The position numbers and the translations under genes are program-made. Below, piece by piece: positions 37,686-46,142 of a stretch of DNA of 64,000 nucleotides (within the stretch, counting starts at the first letter, position 1; each line of letters begins with the position of its first letter). The DNA is from Rhodovulum visakhapatnamense. GTDB taxonomy: Bacteria; Pseudomonadota; Alphaproteobacteria; Rhodobacterales; Rhodobacteraceae. Where the stretch lies: assembly GCF_004365965.1 (NCBI RefSeq), contig NZ_SOEB01000004.1, positions 184,791-248,790 of the forward strand. Direction: 5' to 3'. Below the pieces are notes generated by a model. That model saw only the letters and a list, made by a program, of their open reading frames with translations. It did not search any database and was not told the origin of the DNA.

Positions 37686-39065
37686 ATGGCCAAGGACAAG
37701 AAGAACAAGGTCGATACGGGCGAGACCAAGAAGAAAAAGGCCAAGATCAAGCCGCTGAAGCGCGAGATCGAACGCCTGCGGGCGCAGCTGGTGGCGGTTG
37801 CCGAAAAGGTTCCCGCCAAGACGCCGGTGATCTCGCCGCTCGCCCCCGAGGCCGGGTTCCCGGCGCTGCCGGTGATCGAGGGTGCCGAATTCGCGGCGGC
37901 CGAGGCCGGGGTGCGCTACAAGGGGCGGCTTGACGTGATGCTGGCCCGGCTGGCCCCCGGCACGGCCGTGGCCGGCGTCTTTACCCGGTCGGCGACGCGC
38001 TCGGCGCCGGTTCTGGACTGCGAGGCCAAGATCGCGGCCAAGCCCGGACAGAAACAGGGCGCGGCGATTCTGGTGAATTCGGGCAATTCCAACGCCTTCA
38101 CCGGCGCCGCCGGGGCCGGGGCCGTCTCGGCGCTTTGTGCCGCCGCGGCCGAGGCCGCCGCTGTGCCAGAGGCGCGGGTCTTCACCGCCTCGACCGGCGT
38201 GATCGGCGAGCCGCTGCCGCATGAGCGGATCTCGGCGGTTCTGGGCGATCTGGCGGCGCGGCTGTCGCCCGAGGCGCTGCCGCTGGCCGCGCGGGCGATC
38301 ATGACCACCGACACCTTCCCGAAGGGCGCGACCGCCACGGTCGAGATCGACGGACAGCAGATCCGCATCGCGGGCATCGCCAAGGGCTCCGGCATGATCG
38401 CGCCCGACATGGCGACGATGCTGGTCTACATCTTCACCGATGCGAAGATCGGCCAGCCGCTTCTACAGAAGATGCTGGGCAAGCTGACCGACGAGACCTT
38501 CAACTGCATCACCGTCGATGGCGACACCTCGACCTCGGACACGCTGATCGTCGCGGCTACCGGCAAGTCGAAGGTGCCCGAGATCACCGATCTGCGCAGC
38601 TCGGCCGGGCGCGCCTTCCAGGAGGCGCTGAAGGGCGTGATGCTGGATCTGGCCCATCAGGTGGTGAAGGATGGCGAGGGCGCGACCAAGTTCGTCGAGG
38701 TCGCGGTGACCGGCGCGGCCAGCCCGGCCGATGCCCGCAAGGTGGCGATGTCGATCGCCAATTCGCCGCTGGTCAAGACCGCCATCGCGGGCGAGGACCC
38801 GAACTGGGGCCGGATCGTGATGGCCGTTGGCAAGTCGGGCGCCAGGGCCGACCGCGATCTTCTGTCGATCCGCTTTGGCGAGATCCTCGTCGCCGAAAAG
38901 GGCTGGGTCGCCGAAAGCTATGCAGAAGAGGTGGGTGCCGCCTACATGACCCGTGAGGAGCTGGTCATCGGGGTGGATCTGGGCCTTGGCAAGGGCGCCT
39001 CGACGGTCTGGACCTGCGACTTCACCAAGCGCTACATCGAGATCAACGCGGATTACCGGTCGTGA
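37686..39065 (+). CDS. argJ: Bifunctional ornithine acetyltransferase / N-acetylglutamate synthase with Lys-rich N-terminal extension
   Basis: 459 aa. The ArgJ core begins at about residue 49 (ISPLAP). The self-cleavage site KGSGMIAPDMATML puts the nucleophile Thr at about residue 244; other blocks are NSGNSNAFTG and CITVDGDTSTSDT. The enzyme makes and recycles N-acetylglutamate in arginine synthesis. Residues 1-46 are unusual: very Lys-rich (TKKKKAKIKPL), then a short coiled-coil-like helix (REIERLRAQLVAVAEKV). The ATG at 37686 has AAGAGGGAC upstream, so the extension looks translated. It overlaps mutT by four bases (GTGA). Confidence 0.95.
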   Translation: MAKDKKNKVDTGETKKKKAKIKPLKREIERLRAQLVAVAEKVPAKTPVISPLAPEAGFPALPVIEGAEFAAAEAGVRYKGRLDVMLARLAPGTAVAGVFTRSATRSAPVLDCEAKIAAKPGQKQGAAILVNSGNSNAFTGAAGAGAVSALCAAAAEAAAVPEARVFTASTGVIGEPLPHERISAVLGDLAARLSPEALPLAARAIMTTDTFPKGATATVEIDGQQIRIAGIAKGSGMIAPDMATMLVYIFTDAKIGQPLLQKMLGKLTDETFNCITVDGDTSTSDTLIVAATGKSKVPEITDLRSSAGRAFQEALKGVMLDLAHQVVKDGEGATKFVEVAVTGAASPADARKVAMSIANSPLVKTAIAGEDPNWGRIVMAVGKSGARADRDLLSIRFGEILVAEKGWVAESYAEEVGAAYMTREELVIGVDLGLGKGASTVWTCDFTKRYIEINADYRS

Positions 39066-39460
39066 AGATTGTCCTCGTGGCCGCCGTGGCCCTGATCGAT
39101 GCGGATGGGCGGGTTCTTCTCGCCCAACGCCCCGCGGGCAAGGCCATGGCGGGCCTTTGGGAATTTCCCGGCGGCAAGATCGAGCCGGGCGAGACCCCCG
39201 AGGCCGCGCTGAAGCGCGAGCTGAAGGAAGAGCTTGGCATCGACACCTGGGAAAGTTGCCTCGCGCCGCTGAGCTTCGCGAGCCATTCCTATGAAGATTT
39301 CCATCTGCTGATGCCGCTGTTTGCCTGCCGCAAATGGCAGGGCCAGCCCCAGCCCCGCGAGGGTCAGGTACTGAAATGGGCGCATGCGCGGGATCTGCGC
39401 GATTTCCCGATGCCCCCGGCCGATCTGCCGCTGATTCCGGTGCTGCAGGATTTGCTGTAG
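39062..39460 (+). CDS. mutT: Nudix hydrolase MutT (8-oxo-dGTP diphosphatase)
   Basis: 132 aa. The Nudix box is complete: GGKIEPGETPEAALKRELKEEL with the following GI (quoted in parts: GKIEPGETPEAALK, RELKEELGI). The N-terminus VLVAAVALIDADGRVLLAQRP and the conserved GLWEFPGGK fit MutT. It cleans 8-oxo-dGTP from the nucleotide pool. The GTG start overlaps the argJ stop, so it is translated as part of that operon. A hairpin follows the stop. Confidence 0.93.
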   Translation: MKIVLVAAVALIDADGRVLLAQRPAGKAMAGLWEFPGGKIEPGETPEAALKRELKEELGIDTWESCLAPLSFASHSYEDFHLLMPLFACRKWQGQPQPREGQVLKWAHARDLRDFPMPPADLPLIPVLQDLL

Positions 39461-39469
39461 CAACGCACG

Positions 39470-39486
39470 GGGCCGCGCATCGGCCC
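39470..39486 (+). terminator. Hairpin after mutT
   Basis: Stem GGGCCG / CGGCCC with a 5-base loop, about 10 bases after the mutT stop. There is no T-run, so it may end transcription only weakly or with Rho. Confidence 0.35.
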
Positions 39487-39504
39487 GGCCGTTCTGGCCC
39501 TGTT

Positions 39505-39576
39505 GCCATGGCTCTTCGGAAAGAATGGCTTCAGGCGCTCCATTTGCGCTTCGGACAGCCAGTGGAGGTTGCTCAT
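39505..39576 (-). mobile_element. IS5-family transposase, N-terminal 24 codons only
   Basis: The first 24 residues (MSNLHWLSEAQMERLKPFFP, then KSHG) match the start of one IS5 subgroup transposase almost exactly. The match ends abruptly and unrelated codons follow. Just outside the start, near 39630-39650, GGGTCTGGACCC may be the worn end of the element. This is a different subgroup from the C-terminal IS5 fragment at 41.3 kb. Confidence 0.7.
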
Positions 39577-39867
39577 CGGTCAGGTCTCCTTGCGAGGCCT
39601 GAATCACGCGAACCGCCCGAAATCAATGGGTCTGGACCCTAAGCCGACGGATCGGCGTCGTAAGAACTGCGCTTCGCGGATGCCGGGCGCGGTGAAGGCT
39701 GCGGATTCGGCGATCGGAAGAGAAGTTCGCTCAGAAGACCTTCACACCTCGGAAATGCCGCACAATGCTTGAATGGCCGGTCTCGAGACGCCGCGGTGCG
39801 GCATCGGCGCCAGGAACGAATGTCGGCTTCGGGCCGGACTCGACGGGAGTTGCCAGGACGCCGCGGC

Positions 39868-40536
39868 CGTCCCGAAGCCGCGAACGGCATGGTCAAGGCG
39901 GTGGGACAACTGTTCAAATTTGCGGTTCGCTACGAATTTTGCGACCGGAATCCGGCGGCGGAGGTCGAATATCTTCACCCGAAGAACGCGGACGGCTTCC
40001 ATTCCTGGAGCCTGGAGGAGATCGCGGCTTACGAAGCAAGGCATCCCGTCGGGACAATGGCCAGGCTAGCGCTGGCCCTGGCGCTCTATACGGGGCAGCG
40101 ACGCTCGGATCTGGTGCAGCTCGGCAAACAGCACGTGCGCGATGGCTGGCTGATCTTCACGCAGCACAAGAACCGGAACCGCAATCCGGTCCGCCAGGAG
40201 ATCCCGATCATTCCGGACCTGCAGAGGATCATTGACGCAAGCCCGGTTGGCGATCTCACATTCCTGGTCACCACCTTCGGCCAGCCCTTCACGTCGAACG
40301 GCTTCGGCAACCGATTCCGCAAATGGTGCGACGAGGCGAGTTTGCCGCAATGTTCGGTTCACGGCCTGCGCAAGGCTGCGGCTGCCCGCCTCGCCGAGCT
40401 GGGCTGCACCGAATTCGAGATCATGGCGATCACTGGGCACCGGACCTCGAAGGAAGTCACTCGCTACACGCGCGCGGCAAGCCAGAAGGCCCGTGCGGAG
40501 AGCGCCCTCAAACGCATGTCGCGGGAACAGAAGTAG
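39868..40536 (+). pseudogene. Phage-type tyrosine recombinase (integrase), N-terminally truncated
   Basis: The catalytic domain is intact: the first Arg in LYTGQRRSDLVQL, the HxxR box in VHGLRKA, the His in ITGHRTS and the nucleophile Tyr in TRYTRA. Homology starts only around 39868-39890 (NGMVKAVGQLFKFAVRYEF), so the N-terminal arm-binding and part of the core-binding domains (about 100 residues) are missing. An ATG at 39889 could still give a short protein. It ends 90 bases from the 3' end of tRNA-Phe and points towards it, the usual placement of a tRNA-targeting integrase. Confidence 0.82.
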
Positions 40537-40544
40537 GGCAAAAC

Positions 40545-40581
40545 TGTCCCACTTTTTGCTGCTGTAACGGCCAGTGGGACA
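40545..40581. repeat. Inverted repeat between integrase and tRNA-Phe
   Basis: TGTCCCAC at 40545-40552 is mirrored by GTGGGACA at 40574-40581. Right after it, an imperfect palindrome ATCATGGCATAAGCCTATGAT lies at 40584-40604 (core TCATGGC / GCCTATGA). These may be recombinase or excisionase binding sites of the former element, or a terminator for the integrase gene. Confidence 0.45.
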
Positions 40582-40626
40582 AAATCATGGCATAAGCCTA
40601 TGATTTCATTGACTAAAGGTTTGAAG

Positions 40627-40701
40627 TGGTGCCCGGGGGCGGAATCGAACCACCGACACGAGGATTTTCAATCCACTGCTCTACCCCTGAGCTACCCGGG
40701 C
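40627..40701 (-). tRNA. tRNA-Phe (GAA)
   Basis: 75-nt cloverleaf including encoded CCA. Acceptor stem GCCCGGG / CCCGGGC, D arm with AGCTCAGGGGTAGAGC, anticodon loop TTGAAAA giving anticodon GAA, and T arm GGTTCGATTCC. The integrase fragment next to its 3' end suggests this gene served as an attachment site. Confidence 0.96.
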
Positions 40702-41014
40702 GAGGGCGAAGCAATCGTGCTTCGGGTGGCAGGTGTTTAGGCGAGAGCAGCGGGGGTGTCCAGAGGATCCGATCCGTTTCCGAAGGATTTTTGTCGCACA
40801 CTGACCGTTCTGCGCGTGGGAGCTGTCCCGGCCGGACGGCAGGTCCTGTCCGTGTGAAGAGCACCAGATAGTTCCGCCTTTTTGGTCAGAGGATTTGCCT
40901 CTGCCGCGCAGGCCGGTGCCGTTTTCCCTACAAAAATCCATGCGGCCTCGATCCACGCCCATGTTGTGTTGATCTCTCCGCAGCCCTTTCCCCTGTCAAA
41001 CCCGAGGATGGCCC
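40702..41014. other. 313-base intergenic stretch between tRNA-Phe and the AAA-ATPase fragment
   Basis: No gene seen. It should contain the tRNA-Phe promoter (minus strand) and the promoter of the rightward ATPase gene. No clear repeats or hairpins with T-runs were noticed. Confidence 0.4.
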
Positions 41015-41332
41015 ATGAGCGCCCATTTCTTCGTCGTGACGGGCGGCCCCGGTGCGGGCAAGACCAGCCCGATCGCCGAGCTTGCCCGCCGCGGCTTTCA
41101 CACAATCCCCGAATCCGGCCGCGCGATCATTCGCGAGGAAATGCAGAGCGGCGGAGACGCCCTTCCCTGGGCCGACCTTGCTGCCTGCGCCGAACGGATG
41201 CTGGAGCGGGACCTGCGCGCCCACCGCGCCGCACGGGCACTCTCAGGCCCTGTGATCTTCGATCGCGGCATTCCCGACATCTTGGGATACCTGACGCTCT
41301 GCAACCTCCCCGTGCCGCCCCATGTGGCCACT
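41015..41332 (+). pseudogene. AAA-type ATPase (small P-loop kinase-like), N-terminal part cut by an IS
   Basis: About 105 residues of a small P-loop protein of the AAA_28 type. Walker A is GGPGAGKTSPI at residues 10-20, then ELARRGFHTIPESGRAIIREE, and a Walker B-like block ALSGPVIFDRGIPDILGYL. The match stops at about 41330, where the frame runs without interruption into an IS5 transposase C-terminus. The second half of the ATPase (normally about 75 more residues) is gone. The start at 41015 has GAGGAT upstream. The product, if made, would be a chimera. Confidence 0.8.
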
Positions 41333-41770
41333 CCACGACAGGGTTTCGGCCGTTCTCGAGGTGGCTTTACGACCAAAATCCACCTCCTCGTCAACGCACA
41401 CGGGCTTCCCATGAGGACAGAGATCACGCCTGGCCAAACGTCAGACTATCTCGGCTTCGATCTGGTGATGGCGGATAATCTGCCCCGCCCGAGCGTGCTC
41501 ATCGCAGATCGCGGCTACGATGCAGACAAGATCAGAAACGGCATGGAGGCGCGCAACGTCCTGCCCGTGATACCGATGCGCAAGTCCCGCAAGAAGCGCA
41601 TTGGTGTCGATCGCTCGCTGTATCGCCTGCGTAATCTGGTCGAACGCTGCTTCAACAAGCTCAAGAACGCCAGGCGTGTCGCGACCCGCTACGACAAGAC
41701 CGCTGAGAGCTTCCTCGGCTTCATTGACATCACGTCGATCCGTCTCTGGGTCCGCCATTTGTCAACATGA
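41333..41770 (+). mobile_element. IS5-family transposase, C-terminal fragment
   Basis: Reads QGFGRSRGGFTTKIHLLVNA, then HGLPMRTEITPGQTSDYLG, the catalytic Asp region VLIADRGYDADKIR, and the Glu region YRLRNLVERCFNKLKNARRV, ending DITSIRLWVRHLST. The N-terminal half is absent. The frame is fused in phase to the upstream ATPase fragment. The right boundary is near 41770-41775, where another truncated gene begins. No terminal inverted repeat is recognisable. Confidence 0.85.
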
Positions 41771-41774
41771 CCTA

Positions 41775-42047
41775 GGAAGCACTCTGATCGAGGTGAAACC
41801 TACGGACCGGAACTGTGTTTCTGGCGACTTCCGGCAGGTCCTGATGTATGGGATCTTGAAGTACGCCTCGTCAATCGAAGGCGAGCTGGACGTGTGGACT
41901 GATTGCCTGCTGCTGAATCCCCGCAGGAACTCCGCCTTCCTGGTGAATTTTGACAAGCTGCTTCGCTCTGCTTCCGCGAGTTCCGGTCGTGTCGAAGTAT
42001 ATGAATACCTGCGGTTCGTCTTCGGCCATGACTTGGAAAGGAGATAG
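41775..42047 (+). pseudogene. C-terminal fragment of a nuclease-like protein (ExK motif), family uncertain
   Basis: About 90 residues with coherent protein character begin immediately at the IS5 fragment's edge: GSTLIEVKPTDRN, then DFRQVLMYGILKYASS, a WTDCLLLNPRRNSAFLVNF strand pair and a C-terminal helix VEVYEYLRFVFGH. The IEVK strand resembles the ExK of PD-(D/E)xK nucleases, as in many defence and restriction proteins, but the Asp-bearing part is missing. I cannot name the family. The N-terminal part was presumably lost with the IS insertion or deletion. Confidence 0.45.
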
Positions 42048-42165
42048 GGTGTTGCCACCTGGAAAGGCTCGTGGGATGCGGGTGATTCCGGCAGGGGCAA
42101 CGCAGGGTAACAGCCGGCAGCCGCGCGCCAGAACAGCCCAACCGCTTGATTTTCGAGGTGTATGA

Positions 42166-42240
<75 letters not shown>

Positions 42241-42368
42241 ACTCTTGGAACGGTGCCGTCCGGGCGAGACGCTCGGGCACGTTCCGGTGGGCGGCTGATT
42301 AGACGGAAAGTCCGGGCGACGCAAGCGGTATCTGGACGGTTTTTTGCCCCTGCGCTACTAGGGACGCC

Positions 42369-42521
42369 ATGACAGGCAAAACCCCCAAGACGGGCGTGCC
42401 AAAGCCGTCCGGGACCCGCGAAGAGCGTCTCAAGCAGGCGCTGAAAGCCAACCTCGCGCGCCGCAAGGCCCAGGCCAGGGCCCGCGAAGACAAGCCCAAA
42501 GGGCAGGAAGAGCAGAACTGA
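42369..42521 (+). CDS. Small basic protein upstream of murA, 50 aa
   Basis: Starts [20 protein letters not shown] and is highly charged: [19 protein letters not shown] followed by an acidic/polar tail [11 protein letters not shown]. It is probably one amphipathic helix with flexible ends. The stop TGA shares its last base with the murA ATG (TGATG), so the two are translationally coupled. I recall similar small genes in front of murA in Rhodobacteraceae. Function is unknown; nucleic-acid or ribosome contact is only a guess from composition. Confidence 0.65.
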   Translation: MTGKTPKTGVPKPSGTREERLKQALKANLARRKAQARAREDKPKGQEEQN

Positions 42522-43789
42522 TGGACCAGATCATGATCCGGGGCGGGGCGCCGCTGACTGGCGAGATCCCGATCGCAGGCGCCAAGAATGCCTGCCTCGC
42601 GCTGATGCCTGCGACATTGTTGACCGACGAGCCGCTGACGCTGACCAATGCGCCACGCCTGTCCGACATCCGCACCATGACGACGCTGCTGCAATCGCTT
42701 GGCGCCGAGGTCTCGGCGCTGCATCGGGGCAAGGTGCTGGCGCTGTCGAGCCACCGGCTGACCAGCCACCGCGCCGATTACGACATCGTGCGCAAGATGC
42801 GCGCCTCGATCCTGGTGCTGGGCCCGCTGCTGGCGCGCCACGGCCAGGCCGAGGTCTCGCTGCCCGGCGGCTGCGCCATCGGCGCGCGTCCGGTCGATCT
42901 GCATCTTCAGGCGCTGGAGGCGATGGGCGCCCGGCTGGAACTGCGCGAGGGCTATGTCCATGCCGAGGCGCCGGGCGGGCTGAAAGGTGCGGTCTTCGAG
43001 TTTCCCAAGGTGTCGGTCGGGGCGACCGAGAACGCGCTGCTGGCGGCGACGCTGGCCAAGGGCACGACCGTCCTGAAGAACGCCGCACGCGAGCCCGAGA
43101 TCGTCGATCTGGCCCGCTGCCTTCGCGCCATGGGCGCCCGGATCGAGGGCGAGGGCACCGCCACGATCACCATCGAGGGCGTGACGGCGCTGGGCGGGGC
43201 GACCCACCGGGTGGTGACCGACCGGATCGAGCTGGGCACCTACATGCTGGCCCCCGCCATCACCGGCGGCGACGTGACCTGCCTTGGCGGGCGGCTCGAT
43301 CTGCTGCCGGCCTTCGCGGAAAAGCTCGATGCCGCAGGGATCACGGTGGAACAGACCGACCGGGGCCTGCGCGTCGCGCGCAAGAACGGCCGCCTGTCGG
43401 CGGTCGATGTGACGACCGAGCCCTTCCCGGGCTTTCCGACCGACCTGCAGGCGCAGATGATGGCGCTGTTGTGCACCGCCGAGGGCACCAGCCGACTGGA
43501 GGAAACGATCTTCGAGAATCGCTTCATGCACGCGCCTGAACTGGTGCGGATGGGGGCGCGAATCGATGTCTCGGGCGGTACGGCCACGGTGACCGGTGTC
43601 GGTCGGCTGAAAGGTGCGCCGGTCATGGCCACCGATCTTCGTGCCAGTGTATCGCTGATTCTCGCCGGTCTGGCCGCCGAGGGTGAAACCGTGGTCAGCC
43701 GGGTCTATCATCTCGACCGCGGCTACGAGAAGGTGGAACAGAAGCTTGGCGCCTGCGGGGCCCATATCGAACGGATGAGCGCGGAATGA
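42521..43789 (+). CDS. murA: UDP-N-acetylglucosamine 1-carboxyvinyltransferase MurA
   Basis: 422-aa enzyme that adds enolpyruvate from PEP to UDP-GlcNAc, the first committed step of peptidoglycan synthesis. The N-terminus [20 protein letters not shown] is typical. The PEP-reactive Cys lies in [15 protein letters not shown] (fosfomycin target). The C-terminal [25 protein letters not shown] is also conserved. It overlaps DUF2948 by four bases. Confidence 0.97.
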   Translation: MDQIMIRGGAPLTGEIPIAGAKNACLALMPATLLTDEPLTLTNAPRLSDIRTMTTLLQSLGAEVSALHRGKVLALSSHRLTSHRADYDIVRKMRASILVLGPLLARHGQAEVSLPGGCAIGARPVDLHLQALEAMGARLELREGYVHAEAPGGLKGAVFEFPKVSVGATENALLAATLAKGTTVLKNAAREPEIVDLARCLRAMGARIEGEGTATITIEGVTALGGATHRVVTDRIELGTYMLAPAITGGDVTCLGGRLDLLPAFAEKLDAAGITVEQTDRGLRVARKNGRLSAVDVTTEPFPGFPTDLQAQMMALLCTAEGTSRLEETIFENRFMHAPELVRMGARIDVSGGTATVTGVGRLKGAPVMATDLRASVSLILAGLAAEGETVVSRVYHLDRGYEKVEQKLGACGAHIERMSAE

Positions 43790-44262
43790 CCGAAGACGCA
43801 CGGTTCGAGGACGGGGCGGAACGCCCGCTGCACCTGATGGCCGCCGAGGCAAGCGATCTCGAGGTGATTTCGGCGCTGGTGCAGGATGGGGTCCTGCCGG
43901 TCACCGAAATGCGCTGGGACCGGTCGCGGCGCCGGTTCGCGGCGCTGGTCAACCGGTTCCGCTGGGAGGACAAGGAGGCCGCCGAACGCCGTGGCCGCCC
44001 GTTCGAGAGGGTTCAGGCCGTGCTGACCGTCGAGGACGTGACCCAGGTGGTCAGCCAGGGCATCGACCGGTCCGACCCCGATCTGGTGCTGTCGCTGCTG
44101 GCCGTGGCCTTCGAGCCCGGCGAGGACGGCACCGGCCGGGTGGTGCTGACGCTGGCGGGCGACGGGGCGGTGGCGCTCGAGGTCGAATGTCTCGAGGTGA
44201 CGCTGACCGATGTGACCCGGCCCTATGCCGCGCCCTCGGGCAAGGCACCGCGGCATCCCTGA
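43786..44262 (+). CDS. DUF2948-family protein
   Basis: 158-aa protein of a family found almost only in alphaproteobacteria. Visible features: [21 protein letters not shown], the aromatic/basic [12 protein letters not shown], and an acidic end [22 protein letters not shown] (quoted in part as [14 protein letters not shown]). Its ATG overlaps the murA stop (ATGA). The consistent placement between murA and hisD is typical. The molecular function is unknown. Confidence 0.88.
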   Translation: MTEDARFEDGAERPLHLMAAEASDLEVISALVQDGVLPVTEMRWDRSRRRFAALVNRFRWEDKEAAERRGRPFERVQAVLTVEDVTQVVSQGIDRSDPDLVLSLLAVAFEPGEDGTGRVVLTLAGDGAVALEVECLEVTLTDVTRPYAAPSGKAPRHP

Positions 44263-44348
44263 CACGGGGCGCCGGCCGATCCCTTTGGGGAGGTTCACCC
44301 TTCGGCAAAATGCGGCTATGCAGCATTGTAAAGCTTGCGAGGACCCCA

Positions 44349-45659
44349 ATGCCGGTATTCCTGGACACCGCCGCTGCCGATTTCGAGGCGCAATTCTCGG
44401 CTCTGCTGAGCGCCAAGCGCGAGGACAGTCCCGATGTGGATGATGCCGTCGCGGCGATCATCGCCGATGTGAAGGCGCGGGGCGACGCGGCGGTGATCGA
44501 GCTGACCGCGAAATTCGACCGGCTGGACCTGACCCCCGAGACGCTGGCCTTCTCGTCCGAGGAAATCGACGCTGCCTGCGCCGCCGTCAGCCGGGAGGAC
44601 CGCGCGGCGCTGGAACTGGCGGCCGAGCGCATCCGTGCCTATCACGTGAGGCAGATGCCCGAGGGCGCGCAATGGACCGACCCCGAGGGCGCGACGCTGG
44701 GCTGGCGCTGGACGCCGGTCTCGGCCGCGGGGCTTTATGTGCCGGGCGGGCTGGCCTCTTATCCGTCTTCGGTCCTGATGAACGCGATCCCGGCCCAGGT
44801 GGCGGGGGTCGAGCGGCTGGTGATCTGCGCGCCCACGCCCGATGGCAAGGCCAACCCGCTGGTCCTGATGGCCGCCCGGCTGTCGGGGGTCGAGACGGTC
44901 TACCGGATCGGCGGCGCCCAGGCGATCGCGGCCATGGCCCATGGCACCGAGACCATCGTGCCGGTCGACAAGATCACCGGTCCCGGCAACGCCTATGTGG
45001 CCGCGGCCAAGCGGCGGGTCTTCGGCAAGGTGGGCATCGACATGATCGCGGGTCCGTCCGAGATCCTGGTGATCGCCGACCGCGACAACGACCCCGACTG
45101 GGTTGCCATCGACCTGCTGTCGCAGGCCGAGCATGACGAAAGCGCCCAGTCGATCCTGGTGACCGACGATGCCGCCTTCGGTCGCGCGGTGGCCGAGGCG
45201 GTCGAGGCGCGGCTGAAGACGCTGGAACGGCGCGCCATCGCGGGCGCCAGCTGGCGCGATTTCGGCGCGGTCATCATCGTGCGCGATCTGGCCGAGGCGG
45301 CCGCGCTGTCGAACCGCGTCGCCCCCGAGCATCTGGAACTGTGCGTGGCCGATCCCGAGGCGCTGGTGCAGAAGATCACCCATGCCGGGGCGATCTTCAT
45401 GGGGCAATGGACCCCCGAGGCCATCGGCGACTATATCGGCGGCCCGAACCATGTGCTGCCCACCGCGCGCTCGGCCCGGTTCTCGTCCGGGCTCAGCGTC
45501 CATGATTTCATCAAGCGCACCACGCTGGCCCGGATGACGCCCGAGGCACTCAAGGCGATCGGACCCGCCGCAGAGCGGCTGGCGATTTCGGAAAGTCTCG
45601 AGGCGCACGGTCTGTCCATCCGGGCCCGGCTCGACCGCCTGAACGAGGACGCGACATGA
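44349..45659 (+). CDS. hisD: Histidinol dehydrogenase HisD
   Basis: 436-aa zinc enzyme that oxidises histidinol to histidine in two steps. Signatures: AGLYVPGGLASYPSSVLMNA, ITGPGNAYVAAAKR, GIDMIAGPSEILV, a zinc-ligand region SQAEHDESAQ, and RVAPEHLEL. The ATG at 44349 begins the conserved N-terminus (VFLDTAAADFEAQF); an upstream in-frame start has no support. It is coupled to the next gene by ATGA. Confidence 0.97.
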   Translation: MPVFLDTAAADFEAQFSALLSAKREDSPDVDDAVAAIIADVKARGDAAVIELTAKFDRLDLTPETLAFSSEEIDAACAAVSREDRAALELAAERIRAYHVRQMPEGAQWTDPEGATLGWRWTPVSAAGLYVPGGLASYPSSVLMNAIPAQVAGVERLVICAPTPDGKANPLVLMAARLSGVETVYRIGGAQAIAAMAHGTETIVPVDKITGPGNAYVAAAKRRVFGKVGIDMIAGPSEILVIADRDNDPDWVAIDLLSQAEHDESAQSILVTDDAAFGRAVAEAVEARLKTLERRAIAGASWRDFGAVIIVRDLAEAAALSNRVAPEHLELCVADPEALVQKITHAGAIFMGQWTPEAIGDYIGGPNHVLPTARSARFSSGLSVHDFIKRTTLARMTPEALKAIGPAAERLAISESLEAHGLSIRARLDRLNEDAT

Positions 45660-46141
45660 CGACCGCCCGTCTTTGCCATGTGGAACTGGACGATTCGAAC
45701 CTGCCGCCGCCGACGCCCGAGATCGAGCAGGAACGCAAGGTGGCGCTGTTCGACCTGATGGAAGACAACTCGTTCTCGTTGCCCGGGCGCGAGGACCGGC
45801 CCGCGCCGCCGGGCCCGTTCCGGCTGACGCTGTCGATCCGGGAAAAGCGGCTGGTCTTCGACGTCAAGACCGAGACGGGCAGCCCTGCCGCCGAGTTTCA
45901 CCTGTCGCTGTCGCCGTTCCGGCAGGCGGTGAAGGATTACTGGCAGATCTGCGAAAGCTATTTCGACGCGGTGAAGCGCCTGCCGCCCAGCCAGATCGAG
46001 GCCATCGACATGGCCCGCCGCGGCATCCACAACGAGGGCGCGCGGCTCTTGCAGGAACGGCTGGAAAGCAAGGCCGATCTTGATATCGACACGGCGCGAC
46101 GCCTCTTCACGCTGATCTGCGTTCTCTATCACGGGGGCTGA
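45656..46141 (+). CDS. UPF0262-family protein
   Basis: 161 aa. Conserved features: LCHVELDDSNLPPPTPEIEQE, KVALFDLMEDNSF, and FHLSLSPFRQAVKDYWQICES. The family is limited to alphaproteobacteria and lies next to hisD in many of them. The ATG overlaps the hisD stop. Function is unknown. Confidence 0.9.
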   Translation: MTTARLCHVELDDSNLPPPTPEIEQERKVALFDLMEDNSFSLPGREDRPAPPGPFRLTLSIREKRLVFDVKTETGSPAAEFHLSLSPFRQAVKDYWQICESYFDAVKRLPPSQIEAIDMARRGIHNEGARLLQERLESKADLDIDTARRLFTLICVLYHGG

Positions 46142-46142
46142 G

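Noticed and set aside
39769..39867. N-terminal extension of the integrase frame
   Set aside because: Open but without similarity to integrase N-termini; considered unrelated flanking sequence after truncation.
39505..41770. Single IS5 element split into N- and C-terminal parts
   Set aside because: The two fragments belong to different IS5 subgroups and lie on opposite strands, so they are not halves of one element.
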